Source of the DNA: Cochliopodium minus
Taxonomy: Eukaryota; Discosea; Himatismenida; Cochliopodiidae
Length of the DNA: 36,456 nt
Reading direction: 5' to 3'
Assembly: GCA_024220525.1 (NCBI GenBank)
Contig: JAMYWO010000173.1
Location: forward strand, 8,975-45,430
This document shows positions 21,101 to 33,005 of the stretch, in pieces. The notes beneath the pieces were generated by a model. The model saw only the letters and a list, made by a program, of their open reading frames with translations, was not told the DNA's origin and did not search any database. How positions within the stretch are numbered: position 1 is the stretch's first letter; each line of letters opens with the position of its first letter. The translations under genes were made by a program, and so were the position numbers.

Positions 21101-23874
21101 TTTTTTTACTCCTTTGACAACAGTGCTCAAAGTTTTGAGCCAATAAAGAAGTCTGATGTCATAATCTTCTTCTGTTAATTTGAATGTGACAATATAAATT
21201 GCTTGTCCAGTTAAAAAGAATTGATGTGTCTGAAAAATAAAAATAAATAATAGAATTGAAAAATAAAAAAAACAATACAAAAACGAATAGAAATAAAAAT
21301 AAAAAATAAAATAAAAAATAAAATAAAATAATTAATAAAAATAAAAAATAAAAAAAAATGAAAAGAATTGAAAAATAAAAACAAATAGAAATAAAAAATA
21401 AATATAAAATAGAAAATAGAAAAATTAAAAATGAAATAAAAAATTATTACTGGATAAAAAATTTCTTGTCCACCAAAGTCAAAAGTCCTATTCAAAAGAT
21501 ATTAAAATTTAAATTTTAAAAACCAAAATTTTTTTTTTACTTGAAATGGATAGGATTTTTCTTTTTCACAGTTGAAACCCATTCACCAACATCAATACCA
21601 TCAGTACTAATTCAAAACAAATTATTTAAATTATGATCAATTTATAAAGAGAAAATACCTAATGTTTTGTTTATAACTTGTTCCTCTAAGTGAATTCTTT
21701 TTTTTTTTTTTTTTGAGAAAAATTTGTTAAAAAATAAATAAAAATTATTTAATTTATAATGAAACAATTACCAACAAAGCAGTTTTACCAACACCCTTTT
21801 AAAAAATTAAAAAATTTTTTTTATTAAAAAAAAAATATTTTTGTTCCAAACCTCCTTTCCCAAAAGAACCAACTTTACATTTTTCCAAATTGTTTTTCTT
21901 TCGTCTTTTGGCACAACAATGTCAACTTTAAGAGAAACTTGAACTTTTTTAATGCTGGTTTCCCTTTTAATATTTCCTTTCGGTTTTGATTGAACGCCTT
22001 GTTTAGAATCAACTGTTTCTTTCAAATAATTTGTCCTCGATCCAATTTGGGGAGTGTTATCAGAAAGATTTCTCTCATAATTTTTTTTCAAATCAATATT
22101 TCCAAAGCTCGAATTTGAAGAAGTTATGCTTTGTTGACTTTCACTGCTTAGTTTCTTTTTTTCTTTACCTAATAATGGAACAACTTTTCTTCCGGGCACA
22201 TCAAGAGTAGTTTCTTTGGGTGGGACTTTTTGGGGTGGTTTTTTTGGAGAAGCGTATTTTGTTGGAGCATTTTTAAATTTGGTTGGAATTTTTAAAACAA
22301 GATCAACACTTTTTTCTTTTGCTAATTCTCTCATTGGAACATTATTATTATTATTATTATTATTGTTATTATTATTATTATTGTTATATTTGTTAATATT
22401 ATTATTATTATTATTATTATTGAGTTGAAATTGTCCAGATTGTTGAGAGGAAGGTTTCATAGGTCTATTACGAGAAAGAAATCCAATACCTCTTTCCCCA
22501 CTTTTCATTGGAGAGGAACTAATTTTGGGAAGGCCTGAATCGGAAAATGGAAGAACTTCTTCCTGAGAAAGGCTTTGAGTTTTAGAAGAACCTGTTGTGT
22601 TTGTATCTACATTTGGGATAAACATTTGTGTTGCTGGTAAATCAAAAGAAATATTGGAAGAAGTTGTATTTTGTTGAGAGGTTGAACTTGGAGAACAATA
22701 GTCACTTAATTCATCACAAACATTAATGGAATCAGACTTGGGAATTTCTTTGTCCGGACTTGCTCCTTGAAAACTTTTGATAGAGGATCTTCTTCTAGAA
22801 AAAGAAGTTGTTGGAACATTGCTGTTTTGTTCTTTGAAAAGACGAGTGTTTTCTTCTTGTATCTCCAAAAGTTTGTTTAGCATTTCATTATCTGATTCGC
22901 TAGGTTTTGCAGTCTCTTCTAGAGGAGCTTCCGTGGGAATGTTATTTCCTCTCAATCTCAATACCAAATGAATAGTAGACTCCTTTTGGATGTTGTAGTC
23001 TGCAAGGGTTCTCCCATCTTCTAATTGCTTTCCTGCAAATATCAATCTTTGTTGATCTGGCGGGATCCCTTCTTTATCTTGAATCTGATGTTTTAGATCG
23101 AGCACAGTGAAAGATGGGGTAGATCCTAAAGTGATCGTTTTTCCAGTTAATGTTTTAATGAACAGTTCCATCGTGGGTGTATCTATCAATTTTCCTTTAA
23201 CTTCTTTTTTGCGATCTTGATACTCCAAATCCTCTTTTATATCATCCACATATGTTGTTTGTTCTTTTATTTTACTTTCTTCTTCGATTTTTAATTCTTT
23301 TTCTTCAGGTATATAGCAATCATCTTGTTCATCATTAATAAAATCAAATTCAATTTGAACATCTTCAGATAATAAATCAAATTTTCCTTTTTCTTCCAGG
23401 TTCCTTTCTTCTTCTTTATCCTTTTTATCTTCAATATCAACTTCATCAGATACATCATCCTGACTGATATCCGATTTATCTTGCTCATTATCATCCAAAT
23501 CCTTATTTGCCAACATTTCCATCTCCTTCCTCAAATTATCTTTGATTTGATCCATCCTATTGGTGAATTCTTTTTCTATTTCCAAATCACTCGTTTCATT
23601 GCTTGTTATATCACTTGTCATATCATCATTCACTTCAAATTCCTCACTATCATCCCATTTCATTTGATTATCATCGTCTTGTGAATCCTATTTTCCAATA
23701 AAATAAAAGAAATAAAAGGATATAATTAAGAAATAAATTTAATAAATTTAGAGATGTTCAAAATTTGACAACAGTTTAAATTTTGTTGGCAATTAATTTA
23801 TATCCGCTAACAAAGTTGTAAATTTTGGACATGTCTATAATAAATTAAGAAATTTTGAATACATTGTCACTCAT
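17844..23874 (-). CDS. Roco-family protein: ubiquitin - Roc GTPase - COR - TKL kinase
   Basis: Twenty minus-strand exons, with all phases closing, give 1393 residues: 23874-23863, 23687-21852, 21795-21772, 21696-21659, 21606-21541, 21487-21451, 21229-21110, 21043-20993, 20937-20770, 20579-20356, 20252-20241, 20189-19988, 19928-19823, 19743-19671, 19616-19258, 19160-19029, 18949-18751, 18559-18395, 18301-18191 and 18090-17844. The N-terminus is acidic. Residues about 177-252 are a ubiquitin copy. Then comes an Asn-rich disordered linker. The Roc GTPase domain (about 605-784) has [30 protein letters not shown] and VSCSKG. The COR domain follows (about 785-1112: [22 protein letters not shown]). 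The tyrosine-kinase-like kinase has [31 protein letters not shown] and MGPEV. All catalytic residues are present, but the C-lobe stops soon after [12 protein letters not shown]. No leucine-rich repeats are seen. Exon 1 (MSDN) is tentative. Confidence 0.9.
22343..22430. repeat. ATT/AAT trinucleotide repeat coding for polyasparagine
   Basis: Two runs of ATT triplets on the plus strand, read as AAT (Asn) on the coding minus strand, interrupted by a Lys-Tyr pair. They lie in the disordered linker between the ubiquitin and the Roc domain of the Roco gene. Such tracts are typical of AT-rich amoebal proteomes and vary in length. Confidence 0.85.
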
Positions 23875-24080
23875 TTTTAACCCAATTTCTTTTTTTTTTT
23901 ATTTATTTTTTAAATTTCATAAAAGGATGAAATATTCTAATTATTTTATTTCGTTGAAAAGCATCAAAAAAAAAATTAAATCAAAAAAAAATTCAAAACT
24001 CATTTTAGATCAATCAACCAAAACTGTATAAACAGATAAAAAAATTTTTTTTTTTTAATAAATTAAATTATATAACATTG

Positions 24081-27000
24081 TTAAATAACATTGATGCTGT
24101 TACTATTCTTAAAACGAGACATCTTCCTCTTTCCAGCAAAGTCAGAAGCACTTTCAGACTTTAATTGATACTGTTGGAAAATAGGAAAAAGTTCTTCTTT
24201 CTTAGGGAAATCGAATTCATTGTACAACATTTTGAGACGATTCAAATCGTTTTTCATTTTCTCGAGATCTTTCTTTTCATCAAAGATTTTGATGGAATCC
24301 AACAAGAAAATGGCAGCTTTGTTGATTTTTTCAGGATCTTTGTTTTTGTCGAGGATGGCAACTCTGAAGTAATGAAAAGCAAGAGAAGTATCATAAGGAA
24401 ATCTGGAAAAATTGAAAATTAAAAATTAATTTGAAATAAATTTGATAAAATAAAATATTTAAAAATAAAAAAAAATATTAAAAATAAAAAAAAATGAAAA
24501 AAAATATTTACTTTTTTTCAAGTACATTAGAGATTGAATTGTGCAACTCGATACGTTGATCAAACAACAAACTAGAATAAACAACTTCTCTGAGAACTTT
24601 AGAAGCAAAAATAAATGTGTTCTCTTCGGTAACTAAATTTTTAAAATTAAAAAAAATGAAAAATAATTTAAAAAATAAATAAAAAATTTACTTATTGAAA
24701 TATTTTTTCTTAGTTTGAGAGTATCTCCATTGTACATCTTCTCTATTTTTTCAGGGTTTTGAAAGGCGATAAGATCAAGCTCGATCAAGTGCACAATGTG
24801 TTTCTCCAAGTTAGGGATCTCCTCTTTGATGGGAAAAATGGATTTCATCAAAAGCAAAGAAAAAGATCCTCCAATAACACTTTTTAAAAAATGATTAAAA
24901 AAAAATTTTTTAAAAAAAATATTTAAAAAATGATTAAAAATTTAAAAATAAAAATAATAAAAATAAAAATTAAAAATACCTTGCAACTTTTAACACCATT
25001 TTAGGAGAAGGATCCAACTGATCTATTCTAGAGTTGATCACTTTTTCAATGGTGTCAGGCAACAACGTCTTCTCTAGATCTTGAACAATGATGTTTTCGT
25101 CAGTGACTACCACAATGTTGTTTGCAATGAGTGAAGCAACGATTTCTTCTGCAAAGAATGGATTCCCTATGAAAAAAAAATGTAAATTTTAAATAAAAAA
25201 AACTATATTCAAAAATAAAATTAAAAAAAGTGAAATAAATTAATTAATAAAATAAAAAAAGAATGAATTTTAAAAAATAAAAATAAATTGAATTAAAATT
25301 AATAAATTAATAAAATAAAATATAATACCTTCAGCTATATCTTTGATATGAGTCTTTTAAAATAAAAATAAAAATAAAAAAATTTTAAATAATAAAGTTA
25401 ATAAATTTACATCAAGAACAGGAGGGAGATCGAAAATGACTTCGAAACAGTACATCGCCCAAATGGACATGCTTTTATCATCCAACTTTCTCAGCTTTGT
25501 GTAACACAAACTCTCTTTTTTGGTGTTTTTCAAAGTATTGACAAATTTGGAGTAGTGTTTGGAAGGCTTTGCGATCATCCTTGTGGTGATCAAAATTCCT
25601 ATGGGTTCTAAGCTCAAAAAAGCAATCGCTGCTTTCAAAGACCATTTGTCCTTTTAAAAAATAAAAAATAAATTAATTTTAAATTTAAAAATTTCTAAAA
25701 AACTTTATTTCTTTTTTTGTTTATTTAAAAAAAACTATTTATTTATTTTTAATTAACTTTTATTTTTTTAATTTTTAATATTATTTTTTATTCATTTAAA
25801 AAAACTTTTGTTCATTTTTAATTTATTGATTTTATTTAATTTGTTTATTTAAAAAAATTTTTTTATCGTTATTTTTTACCATCCATTGCATATTTTCGAA
25901 CACAATCAAAAAAGGCTTCTCGGCAGCTTTCGTCTTGAAGATCATGATCAAGAAATCCAACAAAGAAGTGTTCTTTTGCTTGGAAGACATGACAGAAGTG
26001 ATGTGGTTGTCATCAATCTCCAAATTATTAGACAAAATCTTCAAAAGAGGCAAAAACTGCGACCATTTTTCTCCGCACTTTTTCTTGACAAAATCTACAA
26101 TGTCTTGTTCTTCAAAGGTGATGAACTGAGCCATGATGGACTTCCAACTGTAGTATGGAGTTGTTTTGTCGATCGATTCTGCGTTTCCGATGAAATATTT
26201 CAGCTTTTTGTCCTCTGCTAGTCTCACTGCATAATTAACGAGTTCTAAAAGAAAAGAAATAGTGAGATGTGATTAAAAAAATTTTTTTTTTTTTTTTGGA
26301 AATTTTTTTTTTTTTTTACTTGTCTTTCCAATCCCTGCAACACCTGAATTAATTTAATAAAACAATTAATCAAATAATTCAAAAAATAATTAGTAAAAAT
26401 AGAAATAAAAATAATTGAAAAAAATTTAATAATAAAGAAAAAAAGAAAAAAAAAATAATAATAAAGAAAAAAAGAAAAAAAAATATAAATTTAGAAATAA
26501 ATAAATAATAAATAAATAATAATAATTTGAAAAAAAAAAATTCTCTCACCTTCTATCATCATATAACGAGATTCCCTTCCTAATATTGTGTTAATCATGT
26601 TGTTTAGTTCCTCTCTTTCAGTAATTCTTCCCACCAAAGCAGTAGTCTTCTGTTCATTTCGCACAATGATGTTTACATTGACAGACTCAGGAATGGGTTT
26701 GTAGATTTCAATTGCCATCGATTTCCCTTTGACCATAACTGGCTCTTTTCTTTCAAACTTGAATTTGCTTCCTACTAATTCGTAAGTCAAATTGTCGCAA
26801 AGTACGCCAAAATCATTTTGTCCAGCAACAACCATCTTTTTCCAAAAAAAAAAAAATTAAAAAAAATTTTAAAAAAGAAAAAATGAAATGAAATAAAATA
26901 TTAAAATAAAATCAAAATAAAAAAATAAAATAAATAAAAATAAATTCTTAAAAATATCAAAAATAAAAAATATAAAAAAATAAAATAAAAAAATAAAAAA

Positions 27001-30000
27001 TAAAAAATGATTGAATTTACAAGTCTTGCCGATAAATTAACAATGTCTCCAACCATAAATATTCTTGTCTTAAATTAGATCCAACACATCCACTGCAAAA
27101 AAAAAATGTTATTATTTATTTTAATTATTTATTTGTTTTAACAAGAAATTGCCTTCTCCTTCGATTTTGATCGACTGCATGAAACGAAGGGTGTTGTTGA
27201 TGGTGATTATGCAACTTTTTCCTCTGAATGCATCAACTTCATGACTATACGGAGTAACTCCAAAGCCATCAAACAAAATTTTTTTAAATGAAAAAATAAA
27301 AAAATTCCAAATAAAAAATAAAAATAAAAAAATAAAAAATAAAAAAAAATAAAAAAATAAAAAATGAAAATAATAAAAAAATTAACAATTCCTTCGTATT
27401 TGAAAAAACTGCATGAAACGAAAGGTATGAAAATGACTAAATCAACTCCTCAAATAAAAAAATAAAAAAAAACTTGATGAACAAAACAGTAACCTAATTA
27501 AATAAAAAAAAAAAATAATTTTTTAATAAAATAATAAAATAATAAAAAATGAAAAAAAAAATGAAAAAATTAGAATAAAAATAAAATAATAAAATAATAA
27601 AATAATTTAAATAAAAAAATTTTTAACCCATCCAAATTGGAAAGCATCTAAAATTAACAATTAATTTATTAAATAAAAAAATTAATTAAAATTTTTTTAC
27701 CTAATCTACTTTGTACAACAGGAGGAATATATGCACGTAATAATTCTTCGATAGAAAAAGGCAAAAAATCCCTACGTTTGGCTTCTACCAAGATTTCTTC
27801 GTGCCCCTCTTTAATTGATTTCACCAGAAAATCATCTTTTCTGGGTTCTCCCTCACAAGATGATTCTACCTCTTCCCAAACTTGTTTACTGACAACAACT
27901 TCTCCAGAATTACTATTATCAACAGCCTTTAAAAAATATAAAAATATTTAAATAAAATAAAATTGAAAATATTTTAAATAAAAATAAATAAATGAATAAA
28001 ATTATTTTAAACAATATTTTAAAAAAAAAATTTTAAACAATTACAGTTTTCAATTGAACAAGTGGATCTCCCACTGTCAAAAATTCCCAGGATCCATCTT
28101 TTATTAAAAAAAAAAAAATAGTTAATGTAATGATAAGTTCAAATCTTCCTCAGAAAAAATCTTACCAACACCTCCAACAGATAAACTGTAAAGATCTCCT
28201 GCACCAATACCAATATGAAGAGCTATTGAAAAATAAAAAATAATAAATCGAAAATAAAAATAAAATTTTTAAATAAAAATAATAAATTAAAATAATAAAT
28301 TAAAATAAATAATAAATTAAAAAAATTAAAAAATTTAAAAATTTTTTAACTTAGTTTAAATCCTTCGTTTGAATCATACTCGGTAAGGTTTGTTTGAATT
28401 TCTATTCCACATTGAATGGCTCTTATGCTTAGCTCTTTGACAGACATTTGCTCAGTACAGTTTGGGTTACCAAATACACAAATGAGTGCATCTCCAGCAA
28501 ATTTTAAAACATCACCTAAAGATATTATGAAAAGATAAAAATAAATTAAAAATAAATTAAAAATAAATTAAATATTTAAATAGAAATAATAATAAAATAA
28601 AAAACGAATTAAATGAGAATACTTAAGTAATAAATGGAAAATAAAAACAAAAAAAATGAAAAAAAAAAATAAATAAAAATAAATTAATTAAAAAAAAAAT
28701 TAATAAAAATAAGAAATAAACAAAAATATTTAATTTTATTTAATTAAAAAATAAAAAAAAAAATTCTCACCTCCGTGCTTGAATACTACTTCAATTAAAC
28801 TTCCAAAATATTTGTTGAGATGTTTGCTGACTTGTTCAGGACCACGAGGACCTAATTGAGCCAACCTCTCGTTCAAAGCAGTGAAACCAGAAATGTCAAT
28901 GAAGAGGATACAAGCGTTGAACATTTTCTTCATAGGAACAAGATCTGCTTTAGGATCTGAAAGGATCTTTTCAAGAATCATGTTAGGGACATAAGTAGAT
29001 AAAGAAAATAACAATCTGTTTTTGTTTTGGACGTCCAAAGAATTATTTTTGTCTGCTTTGCTTGGCTTGACTTTGCATAAGATATAGTGCAACGTCTGTA
29101 AATTTTGCTTCTTTTGGACGTATTTGTGACCGATCTCGATGGTGAACATACAATTGATTTCTTTGTGTACTTGTTTCAAGGCGAACCAATCTACTTTGAT
29201 TTTCCTTGTTTCATACTAAAAAATAAAAGTAAAAAATGAAAAAAATAAATAATAAAAAAATAATCAAGCGAAATATAAAAATATAAAAATATTTAAAATT
29301 AATAAAATTACTCGAAAAAAATTTCCTTTAAAAAAACTTTACTCTTTGCAACTCAAATTCTGATGGTTCTACTTCTATTTGAAATTGAGAACTTTGATAG
29401 ACCTCCGAGTCTGGTCTGTGTATTTTCACTTTTAGTTTCATGTCAGACTGATTTTTGAGAGTAAAAACTTCACTTTCGTGGTGAGAGCAGCTTTTTTTCT
29501 TTTTGATTGTGTTCTTTTCTCCAAACTTCATCGTACTATTGAGATCGGTAGGTTGGAATTCAAAATAACCCTTGCTAACATCAATGACAGGATAAATTCC
29601 TGAAAAAAAAAGGAAAAATTTTTTAATAAACTATTTTTTTTCAATCAAAATTTTATTTTTTTACCTGAAGATTTAGAAGAAATCCATTTATGAGCACTCA
29701 AAATTTTTTAAAAAAAAAATAAATAATAAAAAATAAAAAATAAAAAATAAAAAATAAAAAATAAAAAATAAAAGATGAAAAAATTTAGAATTTTACCGAT
29801 TTTGTAAAACATTAAAATGATGAGGGATTTGAGAAAAAGAGTATTTGAGTTCATCATAACTACAAAACTCCGAATCAATGCTACTTTTTATGATAGTACG
29901 ATAAATGTTAGTTGTATTTTCATCAGCAACAAATCCAGATTCGTTGATGCTGCTTGACAAATTGGAAATGAAAAGATTTTGCTCGTTTAAACTGTCCAAA

Positions 30001-32870
30001 GACCTTGGTAGTAGCTGATTTGTTCTTTGAGGCCCCAATTCTTTTCCCCAACAATAAACTTCTCCGGAATGAGAAAGAACGAATGTGTTGTGGCTTCCGC
30101 ATGAAATATTTATAGGAACTATTGATAGCTCTACAGCTATTGGTGTATAAACATTGTCTTTTGTTTCACCACATCCAATTTCTCCATTTATATTTCTCCC
30201 AAAACAAAATACTTTTTAAAAAAAAATAAAAAATAAAAATCAAAAATCAAAAAAAAAAATCAAAATAATTTTACCAGTGTAATCAGATGCTAAAACAGCT
30301 GTGTGAAAATAACCACAAGAAATAAGTCTTGCTGTTAAATTCTCTATTTTCTTTGGAGTATACAGAATTGGTTTGCCTTTATAAATAAACAAATTTAAAC
30401 CAAAAAAAAAAAAAAAAAAAAAAATTACTAAAACCGTGTCCAAGTTGACCATAAAGATTTTGCCTGGATTGATTTTAATTTAAATTTAAATTATTTAAAT
30501 TTTTTTAATTACCCCCAAGAATAAACATTCAAAGTTTTTGTGGATGCTACAGTGTGATGAGCTCCACATGAAACTGAAGTGATCACAATTTCTTCATTAA
30601 ATACAATGGGTTCAAACCCAATTGTAGCCTTTCTCCTTCCAATTTGTCCAGAGTCATTGCTTCCCTTTTAAAAATGTATAAAAAATATTTAAAAAAAAAA
30701 ATTAAAATAAAATAAACAAAAAATTAAAAATTTAAAAATTCTTACAGAAGAATATAGTGTCCCATTCTTTGTCAAGATGACAGTATGTACATTCCCTGTA
30801 GAAACTGCAATAATGGTGTCCTTGATTTTGGTTTCTATCTTTTCAGGGTAAGATTTCAAACATTTGTTATCTCCCAACTGACCAGAAATGATTTCACTCT
30901 CAATTTCTTCATTCATTTTTTCATCGATACCAACAGACCTTTTTTTATTTTATTGTTTTATTAAATCATTTAAAACATTTTTTGTTTTTAAATATTTAAA
31001 TTTTTTTGAATTTAAAATATTTTGTATTTTAAATTTTTGTATTTTAAATTTTTCTATCTTTTAAATTATTTCAATTTTTTTTTTCTTTTAAAATTTTTAA
31101 ATATTTTTTTTTACCATTTATTATTTAATCCCCATGTATATACAAGATTGTCTGATGATATTCCAATTCCGTGATATGGACCAGAAGATATCAAAATAAA
31201 ATTTTTACCAGCCCCAATATTTAACTTCTCAAAGACGAAAAGATCTTTCATTGGTTCCACACTTCCAATATTCACCACACTTTCTTTTTCAGAGATTTTG
31301 AGATCGCTGCCCATACTAAGAACTTTGAACTGTACTTCTTTAACACCAAAATAAATGGTTCCTCTTTTTTCTTTTTTCCTTCCAACGTCTAAAATAAAAT
31401 AAATGAAAAATAAAAAAAAAAAAATTTAAAATTTTTCAATAAAATAAAAAAATTGAAAAAAAATAAAAATAAAAATAAAAAAAAATTAAAACGAAAAAAT
31501 TAAACTATAAAAATTCTTTTACATTCTTGTGGCAACTTTAGATTTCTCCTTACTCCTATGAACACCTCTCCAGAAGTAGAACAAACCAAAATTCCATTTT
31601 TGGACATTGAAAGACAAGAAATGGCAGGAGGAACTTTCTTGACAGCAAAAATTTCCTCTTTCTGCGCCAATGCCAAAGTCTTCTTCGTGAAACTTGTTCT
31701 CTTCTTCTCAATTTCAACACCATTAGACTGCAAATTGTTCCACATGTACAATGGACCAGATGTATTCTCCAACATCTCCCAAACATCCACGTTAAGTTTC
31801 GCCGAGCTAGTTATTTTTTGCTTTTTCTTTTGGATATCGTCCATTCTTGTCGATCCAAAATTTGATATTTTGAAGTTTCCTGTTGTGTAGATCAAATTGC
31901 ATTTCATCTGATTCTCATTCATAGGCACCTTCTTTTTATTCTGCTCCCTGATTTTTTTGTATTCCACCAAGGAGGTTCTTCTCCTCAATGTGTTATCAGA
32001 TGGAGGCAGTTTCTTGATCACGTTGATGGCGAGCATTTCTATCGATAATTTGTCCCTCCCCAACAAATTATCAAATATCTTTAGATTATTCTTTTGATTG
32101 GGAAAGTTGCTTGTAGATCTCATTTTCTCTCCTTTCTCATCCTTTTCTTTCTTCTTCATATTCATTTTATTCATCGGATATATTTGTTCGCTGTTGGTCA
32201 CCAAGGAATTCCTATGTTTTCTCAGATCCATTCTCACATTATTGCTGTTGATGATCTCAATCTTCTTCTTCAAAGATTCATCCTCATCCAATTTCGTTAA
32301 ATTCATTTTATTCTTTTCTTCATCTTCATTTCTGCTTATTACATTATTCTCTATCAATATCTTCCCTTCCCCGAAGTTGACATTATTATTATTATTTAAT
32401 TCAACGGGATCACTTTCGATTATATTTTCTGGATTTTTCACCATCAAATTGCCACTCAATCCAATGATATTCTCCTCATCAATCATCTTCCCATCATTCA
32501 TCTCTTGTTTATTATTCTCGTCAATATGATTAATATCTTTTAATTGGTCTTTAATATCATTTCCATTCAATCCAACATCAACATCAAATTTAATCTCCTT
32601 CGTATACTTTTTTTCTTTCTTAATCCTTTTGTCCTTTTTCTTTCCAAATTCGGACATTTCGTCAGATTTCAATTTATTTTTCTGCTTGGGTGATTGATTC
32701 ATCGATTGCAATTTGATAAAGCTTGGCAATGATTTCGTCTTTGAATTCAGACCTATAAATTTATTCACCCTGTTCTTAATCTGCTTATGGGGAGTATAAA
32801 TAAATTCGAAATCTTGACCATCATGGGTAACAATGACTTCATTATCAACTCTATGTCTATTATTCTTCAT
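24081..32870 (-). CDS. RCC1-repeat protein fused to soluble adenylyl-cyclase-type cyclase with ATPase
   Basis: About 28 minus-strand exons from 32870 (MKNNRHRVDN) to the TAA at 24081; about 1925 residues. Residues 1-430 are charged and disordered. About six RCC1 blades follow (VSTGNVHTVILTKNGTLYSS, VSCGAHHTVAS, YGQLGHG, ISCGSHNTF...VYCWG). Next is a beta-rich MSP/ASH-like segment (about 850-936). The class III cyclase C1 domain has FIDISGFTALNERL, LKFAGDALICVFG and TVGDPL, with both metal-binding Asp. The C2 half (VTVLFI, GVTPYSHEVDAFRG, GCVGSNLRQEY, VGDIVNLSARL) is poor. Then comes a STAND-type ATPase (VGRITEREEL, GVAGIGKT, FENMQWMDKWS, GNPFFAEEI) and a helical tail. This C1-C2-ATPase order is that of mammalian soluble adenylyl cyclase and Dictyostelium SgcA. 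It should make cAMP or cGMP; which one cannot be told. One base is missing in the C2 segment (see findings). Confidence 0.87.
29720..29775. repeat. (AAAAAAT)n heptamer repeat in an intron
   Basis: About seven copies of a 7-bp A/T unit inside an intron of the RCC1-cyclase gene. A similar run lies at about 18655-18700 in an intron of the Roco gene. They are probably slippage products of A/T-rich introns. Confidence 0.75.
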
Positions 32871-33005
32871 ATAATTCAAAACGAGAATAATAACAATCGA
32901 TTTTTATTTTATTTATTCCATTGTTAAACTGTGAATCTCAAAAATATAAAAAAAAATTTGAAAAAAATATCGATTGTCTTTAATTTTGGATAATCATAAA
33001 TTAAT
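32871..33005. promoter_or_regulatory. Divergent promoter between RCC1-cyclase and TPRKB genes
   Basis: Only 135 bp separate the two start codons, so both promoters and 5' leaders overlap here. The sequence is A/T-rich and contains ATCGAT twice, at about 32897 and 32971; whether this has meaning cannot be seen. Confidence 0.55.

Noticed and set aside
29300-29330. Possible micro-exon GAAATTTTTTTCGA in the RCC1-cyclase gene
   Set aside because: It has splice-like ends but its 14-nt length would break the frame, while joining 29343 directly to 29215 closes it.
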